Numbered from the stretch's first letter, positions 51,720 through 60,976 are shown. The stretch is 64,000 nucleotides of DNA from an uncultured Lachnospiraceae bacterium (GCA_946182825.1 CAMGZH010000008.1:22448-86447), one strand, 5' to 3'. The notes: generated by a model not told the origin, from the letters alone. Numbers and translations: made by a program.

Positions 51720-52244
51720 TCAGCTCAACTCAACCACACCGATGAATGGAAGATTGCGATACTTCTGATCGTAATCAAGACCATAACCTACAACAAATGC
51801 ATCCGGAATCGTAAATCCGGTGTAATCCACATCCACATCCACCTCACGGCGATCCGGCTTATCCAGCATGGTACAAAGACGAATGCTCTTAACACCTCTC
51901 TCCTTAAAGACACTGGTAAGGTAGTTTAATGTATTACCGCTATCGATGATATCCTCAACGATCAGTACGTTTCTTCCCTCCACCGGAAGATCCAGATCCT
52001 TCTTGATCTTAACCTCTCCTGTAGAAACCGTACCGCTTCCGTAACTGCTTGTTGCCATGTAATCCATGATCACAGGAACAGTAATACGCTTTGCAAGCTC
52101 ACATGCAAAAGTAGCAGCTCCCTTAAGGATGCATACAACAGTCAGCTCCTGGCCCTCGTAATCCTTACTGATCTGCTCACCAAGCTCTCTGATTCTCTTA
52201 TCTAAATCTTCTTCCGGAATCATTGTGCTAATCTTCTCACTCAT
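51720..52244 (-). CDS. hpt: Hypoxanthine phosphoribosyltransferase
   Basis: Salvages hypoxanthine and guanine to IMP and GMP with PRPP; 174 residues. The PRPP-binding motif [17 protein letters not shown] is exact, with [22 protein letters not shown] and a C-terminal [21 protein letters not shown] that binds the base. ATG at 52244 with AGGAGG ten bases upstream. It lies between tilS and ftsH as in most Firmicutes, with gaps of 18 and 47 bp. Confidence 0.97.
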   Translation of the reverse strand: MSEKISTMIPEEDLDKRIRELGEQISKDYEGQELTVVCILKGAATFACELAKRITVPVIMDYMATSSYGSGTVSTGEVKIKKDLDLPVEGRNVLIVEDIIDSGNTLNYLTSVFKERGVKSIRLCTMLDKPDRREVDVDVDYTGFTIPDAFVVGYGLDYDQKYRNLPFIGVVELS

Positions 52245-52262
52245 GCTCTGATGTCCTCCTAA

Positions 52263-53672
52263 TCAATCATTACGGTATATTGAAATCTCAAGGATCTCCT
52301 TTGTTCCCGGATCAATTCCACAGTCGGCAGCCATTCGCCTGCCAAGGATCCAATAAACCTTTTCATTCGATGCCAACAGCAGGAGACGATCTCTCTCCTG
52401 TCTCGGAATCTTCTCATCGATAAAATAATCCTTAAGCTTACGTCTGTGCCCTTCCTGATCTATGACAAAAAAGTCACCATTCCGGCGCGGACGTAGACTA
52501 AGTCCATTTTTAATCTTATCATAATCAAACCATTTCGTATAGTTCTTTCGGGGAAAATGCCCTGCGTCCTCCGGCTTCGCCGCCCTGCGCTTCATGCGGA
52601 TCTCCCACATATCCGTGGAAACGGACCACAGTTCCCCCTCTTCAAGAAGCGGCACAAAGACCTCCCAGTCTGCCGTCTCTTCCTCCCGCCGTTTACGCAA
52701 AAACAACGTTCCGTACTCGGTCACTGCCTCCATTCCAAAGGGGAGATCTACCTTTTTCCCGGTTCCTGCAAAAAGCAGTTCTCCCAAAAGCTGTACATGC
52801 TTCGAGGTGACGTCTTTCATCCCCGGCATTTCCTTCTCCAGATAGGCATAAAGTACCTGCTCTCGCAGGTTTTTCTCCACTCCGGCAAGCCGACCGATCA
52901 AAAGAGCACTTCCCTTCTCCGAAGCCGCCTCCTCCACCAGATATTCCTGCAACAGAGCTTCCCCCATCTCTTGTCCACCGGCCCGCAGTTTCCCTGCAGC
53001 CTGACAGATATGAAGAACCGCCTGTGGATTGATCTTCATAAGCTCCGGCAAAACCTTCTGCCGGATTCGGTTCCTTGCATAGGTAAGGTCCCGGTTGGTG
53101 GAGTCGGTACAAAAGGCCTGCTGCTCTTCAGCAAGAAACGCTGTGATCTGCTCCGGCATCACCGAAAGAAGGGGGCGGATCAGAACATGTCCATCCACCC
53201 GGGATACCGGATACATGCCACCCAGCCCCTTCGGACCACTTCCCCGGATCAGACGATACAAAAACGTCTCCGCCTGATCCATGGCATGATGCGCCACAGC
53301 AATCACCCCGTCAGCTCCCGCCGCCTCGCAAAGAGCCCTGTAACGAAGCTTTCTTGCCGCCTCTTCCATTGACAACCCCAGTTCCTTTGCATAGGCCGGG
53401 GCATCCACAGACACCATCCGGCAGGGTACCTTGTGATCCGCAGACAACATCGCTGCAAAGTCCGCATCTCTTCGACTTTCCTTCCCCCGGATCCCGTGTT
53501 CCACCGTTACTGTTTTCAGTTGAAATCCCAGCTCCTCCTGCAGAGAAGCCAGTAATAAAAAAAGACAGACGGAATCGCCACCGCCGGAAAGCCCCAGCAC
53601 TACGGTATCCTTCTGCCTTATCATATTGTTCTCCAGAATGAATTGCTTCACCTGATCTTTTAATTCTGACAC
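52263..53672 (-). CDS. tilS: tRNA(Ile)-lysidine synthetase
   Basis: Converts C34 of tRNA-Ile(CAU) to lysidine so that it reads AUA and is charged with Ile; essential. The 469 residues have the PP-loop SGGGDSVCLFLLL (near residue 29), TVEHGIRGKESRRDADF, AVAHHAMDQAETFLYRLIRGSG, YARNRIRQKVLPELM, and a C-terminal TilS domain with RRNGDFF...KKLKDYFIDEKIPRQERD-like residues (seen as RKLKDYFIDEKIPRQ). The start is GTG at 53672, three bases after the divIC stop, with AAGGA upstream. Neighbours are as expected except that spoIIE is missing. Confidence 0.95.
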   Translation of the reverse strand: MSELKDQVKQFILENNMIRQKDTVVLGLSGGGDSVCLFLLLASLQEELGFQLKTVTVEHGIRGKESRRDADFAAMLSADHKVPCRMVSVDAPAYAKELGLSMEEAARKLRYRALCEAAGADGVIAVAHHAMDQAETFLYRLIRGSGPKGLGGMYPVSRVDGHVLIRPLLSVMPEQITAFLAEEQQAFCTDSTNRDLTYARNRIRQKVLPELMKINPQAVLHICQAAGKLRAGGQEMGEALLQEYLVEEAASEKGSALLIGRLAGVEKNLREQVLYAYLEKEMPGMKDVTSKHVQLLGELLFAGTGKKVDLPFGMEAVTEYGTLFLRKRREEETADWEVFVPLLEEGELWSVSTDMWEIRMKRRAAKPEDAGHFPRKNYTKWFDYDKIKNGLSLRPRRNGDFFVIDQEGHRRKLKDYFIDEKIPRQERDRLLLLASNEKVYWILGRRMAADCGIDPGTKEILEISIYRND

Positions 53673-53675
53673 GCT

Positions 53676-53984
53676 TTACTTTTCCTTAAAGATGATCTCG
53701 TTGTCATAGAGCAGTCCCAGCTTGCTACGGGCCGTGCTCTCTGTATATTCCTTCGTCTTGGTATACTTCTCATAATCCTTGAGGTCCTGCTTCCTGTTCT
53801 TCTGAACGGTAAGCTCCTCCTGCAAGGATGCTTCCTTATTACGATAACCGACATATCGGGTATAGAGATTCATCATTTGAACACAGAGAATCACTACAAG
53901 TACAACGGACAAAACTCCAGCCAGACGACGTCCGGTATGCACCCTATTCCGTTGTCTCACACTTCCGCCCTTGATCTTCTCCAT
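53676..53984 (-). CDS. divIC: DivIC/FtsB-like septum formation protein
   Basis: Small bitopic divisome protein of 102 residues that acts with DivIB/FtsQ and FtsL to activate septal wall synthesis. A basic head (RQRNRVHTGRR) precedes one transmembrane helix (about 21-42), a coiled coil (KEASLQEELTVQKNRKQDLKDY) split over about 49-70, and a conserved C-terminal SKLGLLYDNEIIFKE, the usual ARxKLGxxxxxEIIF motif. ATG with GAGGAG upstream. In many Firmicutes yabP and yabQ stand before this gene; here only an 83-bp gap with a small TATCGT/ACGATA palindrome separates it from rqcP. Confidence 0.9.
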   Translation of the reverse strand: MEKIKGGSVRQRNRVHTGRRLAGVLSVVLVVILCVQMMNLYTRYVGYRNKEASLQEELTVQKNRKQDLKDYEKYTKTKEYTESTARSKLGLLYDNEIIFKEK

Positions 53985-54067
53985 CCACCTGCTCCTCTAC
54001 ACTCAAGTCACGTATCGTCTACGATATAACAATTATACAACAAAACCGAGGATTTTTGTTTAAAAAT

Positions 54068-54328
54068 TTATAAATACTCAAAAAGTTCCGCCGCATCTTC
54101 CTTCTTGGTGGTGTTTTGAATATCCTTCACCTTCAGTCGAACGGTCTTATTTCCAAATCCGATCTCGATAATGTCTCCCGGCTTCACCTTTGCCGATGCC
54201 TTAGCGGGACGATCGTTGACCGTGACACGTCCTGCGTCACAGGCTTCATTGGCAACGGTTCTTCTCTTGATCACCCTGGAAACCTTCAGGAACTTGTCCA
54301 GTCGCATGCTATTTGTATCTTCTGCCAT
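54068..54328 (-). CDS. rqcP: S4-domain RNA-binding protein RqcP (YabO)
   Basis: Binds stalled 50S subunits and helps RqcH add alanine tails in ribosome quality control. The 86 residues are almost only an S4 domain: MRLDKFLKVSRVIKRRTVAN, CDAGRVTVNDRPAKASAKV and KPGDIIEIGFGNKTVRLKV, the exact YabO pattern. The ATG at 54328 has AGGAGG nine bases upstream. Follows hup as usual. Interesting partner in context: the window also encodes a ribosome-directed GTPase-nuclease. Confidence 0.93.
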   Translation of the reverse strand: MAEDTNSMRLDKFLKVSRVIKRRTVANEACDAGRVTVNDRPAKASAKVKPGDIIEIGFGNKTVRLKVKDIQNTTKKEDAAELFEYL

Positions 54329-54368
54329 CCTGTATGTCCTCCTGTTTCATGTCTCGCCCACAAAATAC

Positions 54369-54397
54369 AAAAAACCCGGAAGCCTCAACTCCCGGGT
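54369..54397 (-). terminator. Terminator after hup
   Basis: Stem ACCCGG/CCGGGT (7-8 bp with one bulge) and loop followed on the minus strand by TTTTTT. It lies about 22 bp past the hup stop. Confidence 0.8.
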
Positions 54398-54419
54398 CAC
54401 ATATATTGGTTATACCAAA

Positions 54420-54695
54420 TTATGCGTTAACAGCATCCTTTAAAGCCTTACCAGCCTTGAACTTAGGAGCCTTAGAAGCTGGGATGTTCATCTCAGCACC
54501 AGTCTGAGGGTTGCGACCTGTACGAGCAGCTCTCTCAGAAACCTCGAATGTACCGAATCCAACTAACTGGATCTTCTCACCCTTTGTAAGCTCCTCTGCA
54601 ACTACCTGTGTAAAAGCCTTTAATGTAGCCTCTGCATCCTTCTTGGAAACATCAGCCTTGTCAGCGATCGCTGCAACTAATTCAGTCTTGTTCAT
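54420..54695 (-). CDS. hup: HU-type DNA-binding protein
   Basis: Histone-like protein that bends and compacts DNA; 91 residues, standard length. Family features: [20 protein letters not shown] start, [21 protein letters not shown] arm with the DNA-intercalating region around the conserved Pro, and C-terminal [17 protein letters not shown] with GAGGAGG-rich site upstream. Strong own promoter and terminator fit its high expression. The leader carries a hairpin (54728-54753). Confidence 0.97.
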   Translation of the reverse strand: MNKTELVAAIADKADVSKKDAEATLKAFTQVVAEELTKGEKIQLVGFGTFEVSERAARTGRNPQTGAEMNIPASKAPKFKAGKALKDAVNA

Positions 54696-54727
54696 TTTTA
54701 TTTTCCTCCTCTTGGAATCTGTTTTTA

Positions 54728-54753
54728 CTCGGGTGCACTCCTCCGCCCCCGAG
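54728..54753 (-). promoter_or_regulatory. Leader hairpin of hup with an SD-like loop
   Basis: CTCGGG/CCCGAG stem (54728-54733 and 54748-54753) in the 5' leader of hup. The loop contains GGAGGAG, an SD-like sequence without a start codon. It may stabilise the mRNA or serve as a ribosome standby site (inference). Confidence 0.45.
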
Positions 54754-54764
54754 GACTATTATCT

Positions 54765-54793
54765 TTTATAAAGGTTTTTCAGATGCTTGTCAA
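54765..54793 (-). promoter_or_regulatory. Promoter of hup
   Basis: Consensus TTGACA (54788-54793), 17 bp, TATAAA (54765-54770) on the minus strand. The rest of the 216-bp gap towards the phosphoglucomutase gene is AT-rich and shows no clear terminator or gene. Confidence 0.82.
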
Positions 54794-54911
54794 GGAAATG
54801 TAACAACTTTTCCTTGTAAAATGGGGCTTTTCCGTATTTTACACAAAAACTTTGTAACAATTTTGTGCATAAATGAAACAAAAAAGTCTTGAATTGTCTG
54901 AAATCTAACTT

Positions 54912-56648
54912 TTACGCGTTAACAAGGCGATCTGCCAGCTCATCCAGGGCCTTTTTCATTGCCTCAGATCTAGCATCTGCATCAGCCTGTGACGCACCCT
55001 TGATTCCAAAGTAGAACTTGATCTTAGGCTCTGTTCCGGAAGGACGAACACAGATCCATGCATCATCGCTCAACTCATAATATAAAACATTGGACTTCGG
55101 AAGACCGGTCGGCTCAACCTTGCCGGTTGCACAGTCGGTGTAGGTGTCGTTCTGGTAATCTCTTACCTTAAGAACCTTGTAATCACCGATGGACTCCAGC
55201 GGATTCTGACGAAGCTCTACCATAATAGAGCCGATCTTCTCGATTCCTTCCTTACCCTTTAAGGTAATAGCACTTACCGCATCCTTGTAGTAACCCAGAC
55301 GCTCGTAGATGTCGGTCATAGCATCCCAAAGTGTCCAGCCCTTTGTCTTGTAGTAGGCAGCAGCCTCACAAAGAGCCATGGAAGCAACCACTGCATCCTT
55401 GTCTCTTGCATAAGTTCCTGTAAGACAACCGTAGCTTTCCTCCATTCCGAAGAGGTAGGTTCCCTTACCGGTCTTCTCAAACTCCAGTACCTTACCGCCG
55501 ATGTACTTGAATCCTGTCAGTACCTCGATCAGTTCTACGCCGTAGTCCTTGGCGATGGCATCTGCCAGATTGGTGGTAACGATGGACTTGATGAAGGCTC
55601 CATCCTCAGGAAGCTTTCCGTCTCTTGCCTTTCTCTGTCCGATCACATAGTCACCGATGAGGCAGCCGGACATGTTACCTGTCAGGCAGTGGTACTCACC
55701 CTGCTGATCCTTAACATAAACACCCAGACGGTCTGCATCCGGATCTGTCGCAAGAACAAGGTCTGCATCCTTCTCACGTCCAAGTGCAAGAGCCAGCTTG
55801 AAAGCCTCCTCGGACTCAGGGTTTGGATAGGAAACGGTCGGGAAGTCTCCGTCCGGCTTTTCCTGCTCAGGAACAACGAAGACATTGGTGAAGCCAAGCT
55901 CCTTTAACACGCGGCGAACCGGTACGTTTCCTGTTCCGTGAAGCGGTGTGTAAACAATGGTGATGTCCTTGCCTACCGCATCGATGGCATCCTGGTGAAG
56001 CACCAGACTCTTAAGCTCTTCAATGTACGGATCGTCGATATCCGCGCCGATCACCTGGTAAAGTCCCTTTGCCTTAGCCTCTTCCTTATCCATGGTCTTG
56101 GCTGCGTCGATAGGGCAGGCCTTAACCTCATCCATGATACCGGTGTCATGTGGCGGTGTGATCTGCGCACCATCCTCCCAGTATACCTTGTATCCGTTGT
56201 ACTCAGACGGATTATGGCTGGCTGTAATATTGATACCTGCAATAGCATGCAGTTTTCTTACCGCATAAGAAAGAACCGGTGTCGGGCGGAGAGACTCAAA
56301 AACATAAGCCTTGATTCCGTTGGCTGCAAGACAAAGCGCTGCAACATCCGCAAACTCCGGTGACATATGGCGGGAATCGTAAGAAATCGCTACGCCTCTG
56401 TCTCCACCGTTAACCTTATTGATATAGTTGGCAAGACCCTGCGTCGCACGACGAACGGTATATTCGTTCATACGGTTGGTTCCTGCTCCAATCACGCCAC
56501 GCAGTCCTGCTGTACCGAACTCAAGATCCATGTAAAAACGATCCTCGATCTCTTTCTCGTCATCCTGAATCTTCTTAAGCTCTTCTTTGGTCGCATTATC
56601 AAAATAATCACTTGCAAGCCACTGCTGGTATGTGTCCTTGTATCCCAT
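54912..56648 (-). CDS. Alpha-phosphoglucomutase / phosphomannomutase (alpha-D-phosphohexomutase)
   Basis: Interconverts hexose 1- and 6-phosphates, feeding UDP-sugar synthesis for the wall polymers encoded nearby. About 578 residues, the long PgcA-type length. Four-domain family motifs: FGTAGLRGVIGAG near the start, the phosphoserine loop NITASHNPSEYNGYK (about residue 145), the metal site ATDPDADRLGVYV, the sugar-binding MEESYGCL, and the C-terminal phosphate-binding RPSGTEPKIKFYF. The second ATG (56648) is chosen because AGGAGG is eight bases before it and only two before the first ATG. It has its own promoter. Confidence 0.94.
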   Translation of the reverse strand: MGYKDTYQQWLASDYFDNATKEELKKIQDDEKEIEDRFYMDLEFGTAGLRGVIGAGTNRMNEYTVRRATQGLANYINKVNGGDRGVAISYDSRHMSPEFADVAALCLAANGIKAYVFESLRPTPVLSYAVRKLHAIAGINITASHNPSEYNGYKVYWEDGAQITPPHDTGIMDEVKACPIDAAKTMDKEEAKAKGLYQVIGADIDDPYIEELKSLVLHQDAIDAVGKDITIVYTPLHGTGNVPVRRVLKELGFTNVFVVPEQEKPDGDFPTVSYPNPESEEAFKLALALGREKDADLVLATDPDADRLGVYVKDQQGEYHCLTGNMSGCLIGDYVIGQRKARDGKLPEDGAFIKSIVTTNLADAIAKDYGVELIEVLTGFKYIGGKVLEFEKTGKGTYLFGMEESYGCLTGTYARDKDAVVASMALCEAAAYYKTKGWTLWDAMTDIYERLGYYKDAVSAITLKGKEGIEKIGSIMVELRQNPLESIGDYKVLKVRDYQNDTYTDCATGKVEPTGLPKSNVLYYELSDDAWICVRPSGTEPKIKFYFGIKGASQADADARSEAMKKALDELADRLVNA

Positions 56649-56717
56649 CTTCATTTCCTCCTTTTATATATCGGTCATGTACCATCTCAAGGTACTGTAA
56701 ACCTTGAAACCGTTTCC

Positions 56718-56746
56718 ATTATAGCGAATTCATTCGTTTTCGTCAT
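56718..56746 (-). promoter_or_regulatory. Promoter of the phosphoglucomutase gene
   Basis: ATGACG (56741-56746), 17 bp, consensus TATAAT (56718-56723) on the minus strand. A GTACC/GGTAC hairpin lies in the leader. Confidence 0.7.
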
Positions 56747-56770
56747 CTGCAATTCCGCAAAAAGATAGAA

Positions 56771-59323
56771 TTAGTTCGAATTTGAACTTGAATTAAACAA
56801 ATTTGCTATCCCTTTCGACAGAGTTGTCAAATAATCTTCCTGTGCCTTTTCCCTTGCTTTTTTACTGATGCTGCCGGTTCCGCTCTTGCTGTCTTCCTCC
56901 GTTGTGGTCTCCTTATCCTCCGTCTGATCGGAATCCGTTGTATCCGCGCTGCTGTCTCCGTTGGTGGTCATGGTGTCTTTGCTCTTGTTTTTCGTAGTAT
57001 CCTTGTCCTTCTCGATGTTCAGAGAAATCGTCGCCGACGGCGAATTCACATAGAGCTGCCGTTCCCAAAGGTCATAGCCCGGCGCCTCCACCCGCAGTCT
57101 GTGAGCACCGTAGGTAACGGTCAGACCCTTTTTCGCCTTTACCTTCTTGCCATCCAGATAGATCTTGGCTCCTGCCACACTGACTTCAAACTTTAATTTG
57201 CAGGTCTTTGGCCCCTCACCTTTTAACTGGTTCAGATCCAGAACCGTGGTCTTGTCCCGTTTGATCTTTACCTTCTTTGTGCCGCCATAACCCTTGGATG
57301 CCACGGTCACGGCATAGGTTCCTTCCGGCACCTCAATGGTGGTCTCTCCATCCACCTTGGTGATAACGGTATCTCCGATCTCAATCAGAGTTCCGTCAAA
57401 GATCTCCGTATTCACCAGCTCCAGATATCCATGTCCCGTGGTTACCGCCACTGCCAGCACCCGGTTGTTCATTCCAACGACACGGAGGATGTCATCACTG
57501 GAGAGATCCGCGGGCTCAATGGGAACATCCTTTGAAAAAAAGGGCGTCATGGAATCCAACTGATACTTTTCTCCACCGATGATCATCAGAGAATGTTCCT
57601 GATCGATGGAATAATTCTTCAGATCATCCCATTCCCAGACACGGTCCGACTTCTCAACCGTGGTAAGATCCCCATTACCGGTTCGATCCCCCAGCCTTAC
57701 CACCATCCCCGGCTGAAAATCCGCAGACGTTGAAACATTACCGTACTTATCCAGAAATTCCGTGGTCAGTGTATAGGCATAGCGGAACTCCTGCCGACTG
57801 TAGATATTCATCACCGTCAGATGTTCCCGCTTGGTATTGTTCTCCTCAATGATGTAGAGGGCCTCCATGCTCTCCTGCGCATCACCGGAGACCTGGGTGG
57901 TGGTCTTCTTCCCCGGTGTACGGAAGAAAACATTTCCCTTTTTCGTTTCTTTGCATCCACTGAACACCCCAAGAGAGAGTACCACTGCAAACGCGAGCGT
58001 CGCCATCTTGGTGGACAGCTCCATCAGCTTCTCCTTCGTGTTGTACTCCGGATGATCGATCACCGCCTGCAACAGACGGTCCAGCATTTTGCCGAGAGCC
58101 GGTCCCTTGGCAAGTCCTGCCGCCATCAGGTCCTTTCCCCCCACCGCAAGATGCTTCAGATCCGTACAATCGCCATGATGGATCGCCTTTTGCCGCAGGG
58201 CTTCAAATTCCTCCACAGCAGCCAGCTTCTCTTCCTGTTTGTAATCGCTCTGCGCCAACACATCGGCCCGGCGAAGCTCGATCAGCTCAGGGAAAACGTC
58301 TCCCATTTCCGCCATACAACGGCGGACGTTTCGCTCCGTCAGCACCGGACGCTGATCGTGATAACGCACCAGGGCACAGACCTTTTTGATGGTGTTGTTA
58401 TCCATCTTCAACCGCCGCAGCACCCGTTCTGCGATCTGTTCACTCTTCTCCGGATGACCCACAAAGTGATCCACCCCTTTCGGATCGGTCTTTTTCATAT
58501 CCGGCTTGCCGCTGTCATGAAGAAGCGCCGCATAACGAAGGGTCTTATCCTTTGACACATTCTCCATTACCTTGATGCTGTGCTCTCCCACGGTGTAAAT
58601 ATGATGACGGGTATTCTGCCCGCAGGTCATCATTGCATCCCACTCCGGGAAAAACACTCCGGACAGACCGGTCTCGTAAAGATCCCGAAGCTTCCGAGGA
58701 TGGTCCGATGTGATCAGCTTTGTAAGCTCTACCTGTATTCGTTCCGCTGACACCTTGGCCAGCTCCGGCGCATGATCGCAGATCGCCGCCCTGGTCTTTT
58801 CCTCAATGGTAAAATTCAGCTTGGCAGCAAACCGCACCGCACGCATCATACGCAACGCATCTTCTGCAAAGCGCTCCTCCGCAAGTCCCACACATCGGAT
58901 GATCCCCGCTTTCAGATCCTCCTGTCCGTGGAAAAGATCCACCAGCCCCTGTTGGGGATTGTAGGCCATGGCATTGATGGTAAAATCTCTTCTCTTCAGA
59001 TCCTCTTCCAGACTTGCCGTAAAGGTCACATCCTTCGGATGCCGTCCGTCTTCGTATTCCCCGTCGATCCGATAGGTGGTCACCTCGTAACTTTCCCCGT
59101 CCATACGAACGGTCACGGTTCCGTGTTCAATTCCCGTATCAATGGTTTTATGGAAAAGTCCCTTGACCTCCTCCGGCGTTGCCGAGGTCGTAATATCCCA
59201 ATCGTCCGGGTTTGCCCCAAGAAGAGCATCTCTCACACAGCCACCTACGACATATGCTTCAAATCCGGCTTTGTTCAATTGCTGTAAAACCTTCCCCGCC
59301 CCCAACGGTATGTTCATTTCCAT
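56771..59323 (-). CDS. CCA-adding enzyme fused in frame to a PEGA-type lipoprotein
   Basis: Residues 1-about 433 are a normal-length CCA tRNA nucleotidyltransferase: GGCVRDALLG, the catalytic DWDITTSATPEEV, RRDFTINAMAY, EDALRMMRAVRFAAKL, and an HD domain with AALLHDSGKP. The usual ending (NTKEKLMEL) is not followed by a stop; instead the frame continues into MATLAFAVVLSLGVFSGC, a lipoprotein signal peptide with lipobox Cys at about residue 457, then about 390 residues of exported type with PEGA-like repeats (GLTVTYGAHRLRVEAPGYD) and a Thr/Asp/Ser-rich tail. AAGGAG followed six bases later by ATG at 58024 could start the lipoprotein separately. So this is either a true fusion, a pair sharing one frame, or a lost stop codon. 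GAGGAGA precedes the first ATG. Confidence 0.92.
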   Translation of the reverse strand: MEMNIPLGAGKVLQQLNKAGFEAYVVGGCVRDALLGANPDDWDITTSATPEEVKGLFHKTIDTGIEHGTVTVRMDGESYEVTTYRIDGEYEDGRHPKDVTFTASLEEDLKRRDFTINAMAYNPQQGLVDLFHGQEDLKAGIIRCVGLAEERFAEDALRMMRAVRFAAKLNFTIEEKTRAAICDHAPELAKVSAERIQVELTKLITSDHPRKLRDLYETGLSGVFFPEWDAMMTCGQNTRHHIYTVGEHSIKVMENVSKDKTLRYAALLHDSGKPDMKKTDPKGVDHFVGHPEKSEQIAERVLRRLKMDNNTIKKVCALVRYHDQRPVLTERNVRRCMAEMGDVFPELIELRRADVLAQSDYKQEEKLAAVEEFEALRQKAIHHGDCTDLKHLAVGGKDLMAAGLAKGPALGKMLDRLLQAVIDHPEYNTKEKLMELSTKMATLAFAVVLSLGVFSGCKETKKGNVFFRTPGKKTTTQVSGDAQESMEALYIIEENNTKREHLTVMNIYSRQEFRYAYTLTTEFLDKYGNVSTSADFQPGMVVRLGDRTGNGDLTTVEKSDRVWEWDDLKNYSIDQEHSLMIIGGEKYQLDSMTPFFSKDVPIEPADLSSDDILRVVGMNNRVLAVAVTTGHGYLELVNTEIFDGTLIEIGDTVITKVDGETTIEVPEGTYAVTVASKGYGGTKKVKIKRDKTTVLDLNQLKGEGPKTCKLKFEVSVAGAKIYLDGKKVKAKKGLTVTYGAHRLRVEAPGYDLWERQLYVNSPSATISLNIEKDKDTTKNKSKDTMTTNGDSSADTTDSDQTEDKETTTEEDSKSGTGSISKKAREKAQEDYLTTLSKGIANLFNSSSNSN
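58022..58036 (-). promoter_or_regulatory. Internal ribosome site and ATG for a separate lipoprotein
   Basis: AAGGAG (58031-58036), six bases, ATG (58022-58024) inside the CCA-enzyme frame. Initiation here would give a 417-residue lipoprotein with a proper n-region (MELSTK), h-region and lipobox FSGC. Confidence 0.6.
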
Positions 59324-59352
59324 GACGATCTCCTCAAATCCCTGTGTTTTCT

Positions 59353-59401
59353 TAAGAAAAATGCACGGCGAACTTCAATTTACTTGAATTCTCCGTGCAT
59401 T
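59353..59401 (-). terminator. Terminator after proS
   Basis: Stem AATGCACGG/CCGTGCATT (59360-59368 and 59393-59401) plus inner TTCAA/TTGAA, followed on the minus strand by TTTC. It lies 38 bp past the proS stop and ends 30 bp before the CCA-enzyme start, so the latter needs its own promoter or read-through; none was identified with confidence. Confidence 0.85.
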
Positions 59402-59438
59402 CTCCGATTCGTTCTATTTCTATGCAGGATGCATTCTC

Positions 59439-60875
59439 TTAGTATGCCTTACCCCAGTATACAAGCTTCTTTGCCGGCTTACCACAGCATACACATACAT
59501 CACTGATCTTATCCTGCTCAAATGGAATACAACGGCTTGTTGCAGTTGTATCTTCCTTGATCTTGTTCTCACAAGCCTCATCTCCGCACCACATTCCGCG
59601 GATGAAGCCCGGCTTGTTCTCAACGATATCCTTAAACTCCTCATAGTTGTGAGCATCATAGATATGAGAGTTCAAATGCTCCTTGGCGCGGGCCAGCATA
59701 TCAGCCTGCTCCTGATCAAGTGTTGTCTTGACCACTGCTGCAACCTCATCGAGCTTTGCGATGGTCTTCTCGCGATTATCACGACGAACAAGAACACACT
59801 GACCATTCTCAAGATCCTTTGGTCCGATCTCGATACGAAGAGGTACACCACGCATCTCTTCCTCAGCAAACTTCCAGCCCGGACGCTTATCAGAATCGTC
59901 CACGTTAACAGAGAAGCCTGCCTTCTTTAATGTCTCCCGAACCTCGAAGGCCTTATCCAGAACGCCTTCCTTATGCTGCTGAATCGGTACGATGGTAACC
60001 TGAACCGGAGCGATACGAGGAGGCAGAACCAGTCCCGAATCATCTCCGTGAACCATGATCAGAGCACCGATCAGACGTGTGGAAACACCCCAGGATGTCT
60101 GATGTACCGGTGTCAGCTTGTTCTCCTTATCGGTGTACTGAACACCGAAGGCCTTGGCAAATCCATCACCGAAGTTATGGGAAGTACCGGACTGAAGCGC
60201 CTTACCATCATGCATCAGAGCCTCGATCGTATAGGTAGCAACCGCACCGGCGAACTTCTCCTTATCGGTCTTACGACCCTTAACCATAGGAATCGCAAGA
60301 ACATTCTCACAGAAGTCCGCATACAGATTCAGCATCTGGATGGTTCTCTCCTCAGCCTCTTCTGCTGTCGCATGAACGGTGTGACCCTCCTGCCATAAGA
60401 ACTCGGAAGAACGAAGGAAAGGACGGGTAGTCTTCTCCCAACGAACCACTGAGCACCACTGATTGTAGAGCTTTGGAAGATCACGGTGGGACTGAACAAT
60501 ATTCTTATAAAGATCACAGAACAAGGTCTCTGATGTCGGACGAACACAGAGTCTCTCAGGCAGTTCGTTCAATCCGCCCTGTGTTACCCATGCAACCTCC
60601 GGAGCGAATCCCTCAACGTGATCCTTCTCCTTATCCAGAAGAGATTCCGGAATCAGCATTGGCATGTATACATTCTGTACACCCGTCTCCTTGAAACGAG
60701 CGTCAAGCTCCTTCTGGATGTTCTCCCAGATTGCATAACCATTGGGTTTATAGATCATAAATCCCTTAATGGAAGAATATTCCATCAGCTCTGCTTTTCT
60801 GACTACATCGGTATACCACTGTGTGAAATCCACATCACGGGAGGTAATCTCCTCCACCAGTTTCTTGTCTGCCAT
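59439..60875 (-). CDS. proS: Prolyl-tRNA synthetase, archaeal/eukaryotic type (ProS type 3)
   Basis: Charges tRNA-Pro; 478 residues. It is the short form without the INS editing domain and with a C-terminal zinc-binding-like domain, as in archaea, eukaryotes and some Firmicutes. Class II motifs: [20 protein letters not shown] near the start, [19 protein letters not shown], motif 2 [19 protein letters not shown] and [11 protein letters not shown], and motif 3 [18 protein letters not shown]. The C-terminal part has CGDEACENK and [19 protein letters not shown], ending in the typical Tyr. AAGGAG precedes the ATG. No T-box lies upstream; the gene has a consensus promoter and its own terminator. 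Confidence 0.97.
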   Translation of the reverse strand: MADKKLVEEITSRDVDFTQWYTDVVRKAELMEYSSIKGFMIYKPNGYAIWENIQKELDARFKETGVQNVYMPMLIPESLLDKEKDHVEGFAPEVAWVTQGGLNELPERLCVRPTSETLFCDLYKNIVQSHRDLPKLYNQWCSVVRWEKTTRPFLRSSEFLWQEGHTVHATAEEAEERTIQMLNLYADFCENVLAIPMVKGRKTDKEKFAGAVATYTIEALMHDGKALQSGTSHNFGDGFAKAFGVQYTDKENKLTPVHQTSWGVSTRLIGALIMVHGDDSGLVLPPRIAPVQVTIVPIQQHKEGVLDKAFEVRETLKKAGFSVNVDDSDKRPGWKFAEEEMRGVPLRIEIGPKDLENGQCVLVRRDNREKTIAKLDEVAAVVKTTLDQEQADMLARAKEHLNSHIYDAHNYEEFKDIVENKPGFIRGMWCGDEACENKIKEDTTATSRCIPFEQDKISDVCVCCGKPAKKLVYWGKAY

Positions 60876-60917
60876 TTTCTGCTCCTTAATACTACTATGT
60901 TAATTCAGCAAACTTAA

Positions 60918-60946
60918 TCATAAGAAATCTACCGGATTCTGTCAAT
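60918..60946 (-). promoter_or_regulatory. Promoter of proS
   Basis: Consensus TTGACA (60941-60946), 17 bp, TATGAT (60918-60923) on the minus strand, giving a leader of about 35 nt. Confidence 0.82.
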
Positions 60947-60976
60947 TCCCTTCTTATGAAAAAGCCCTCCGACGTC

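Noticed and set aside
60876..60976. T-box riboswitch for proS
   Set aside because: The leader is only about 35 nt from a consensus promoter and contains no stem I, T-box sequence or terminator.
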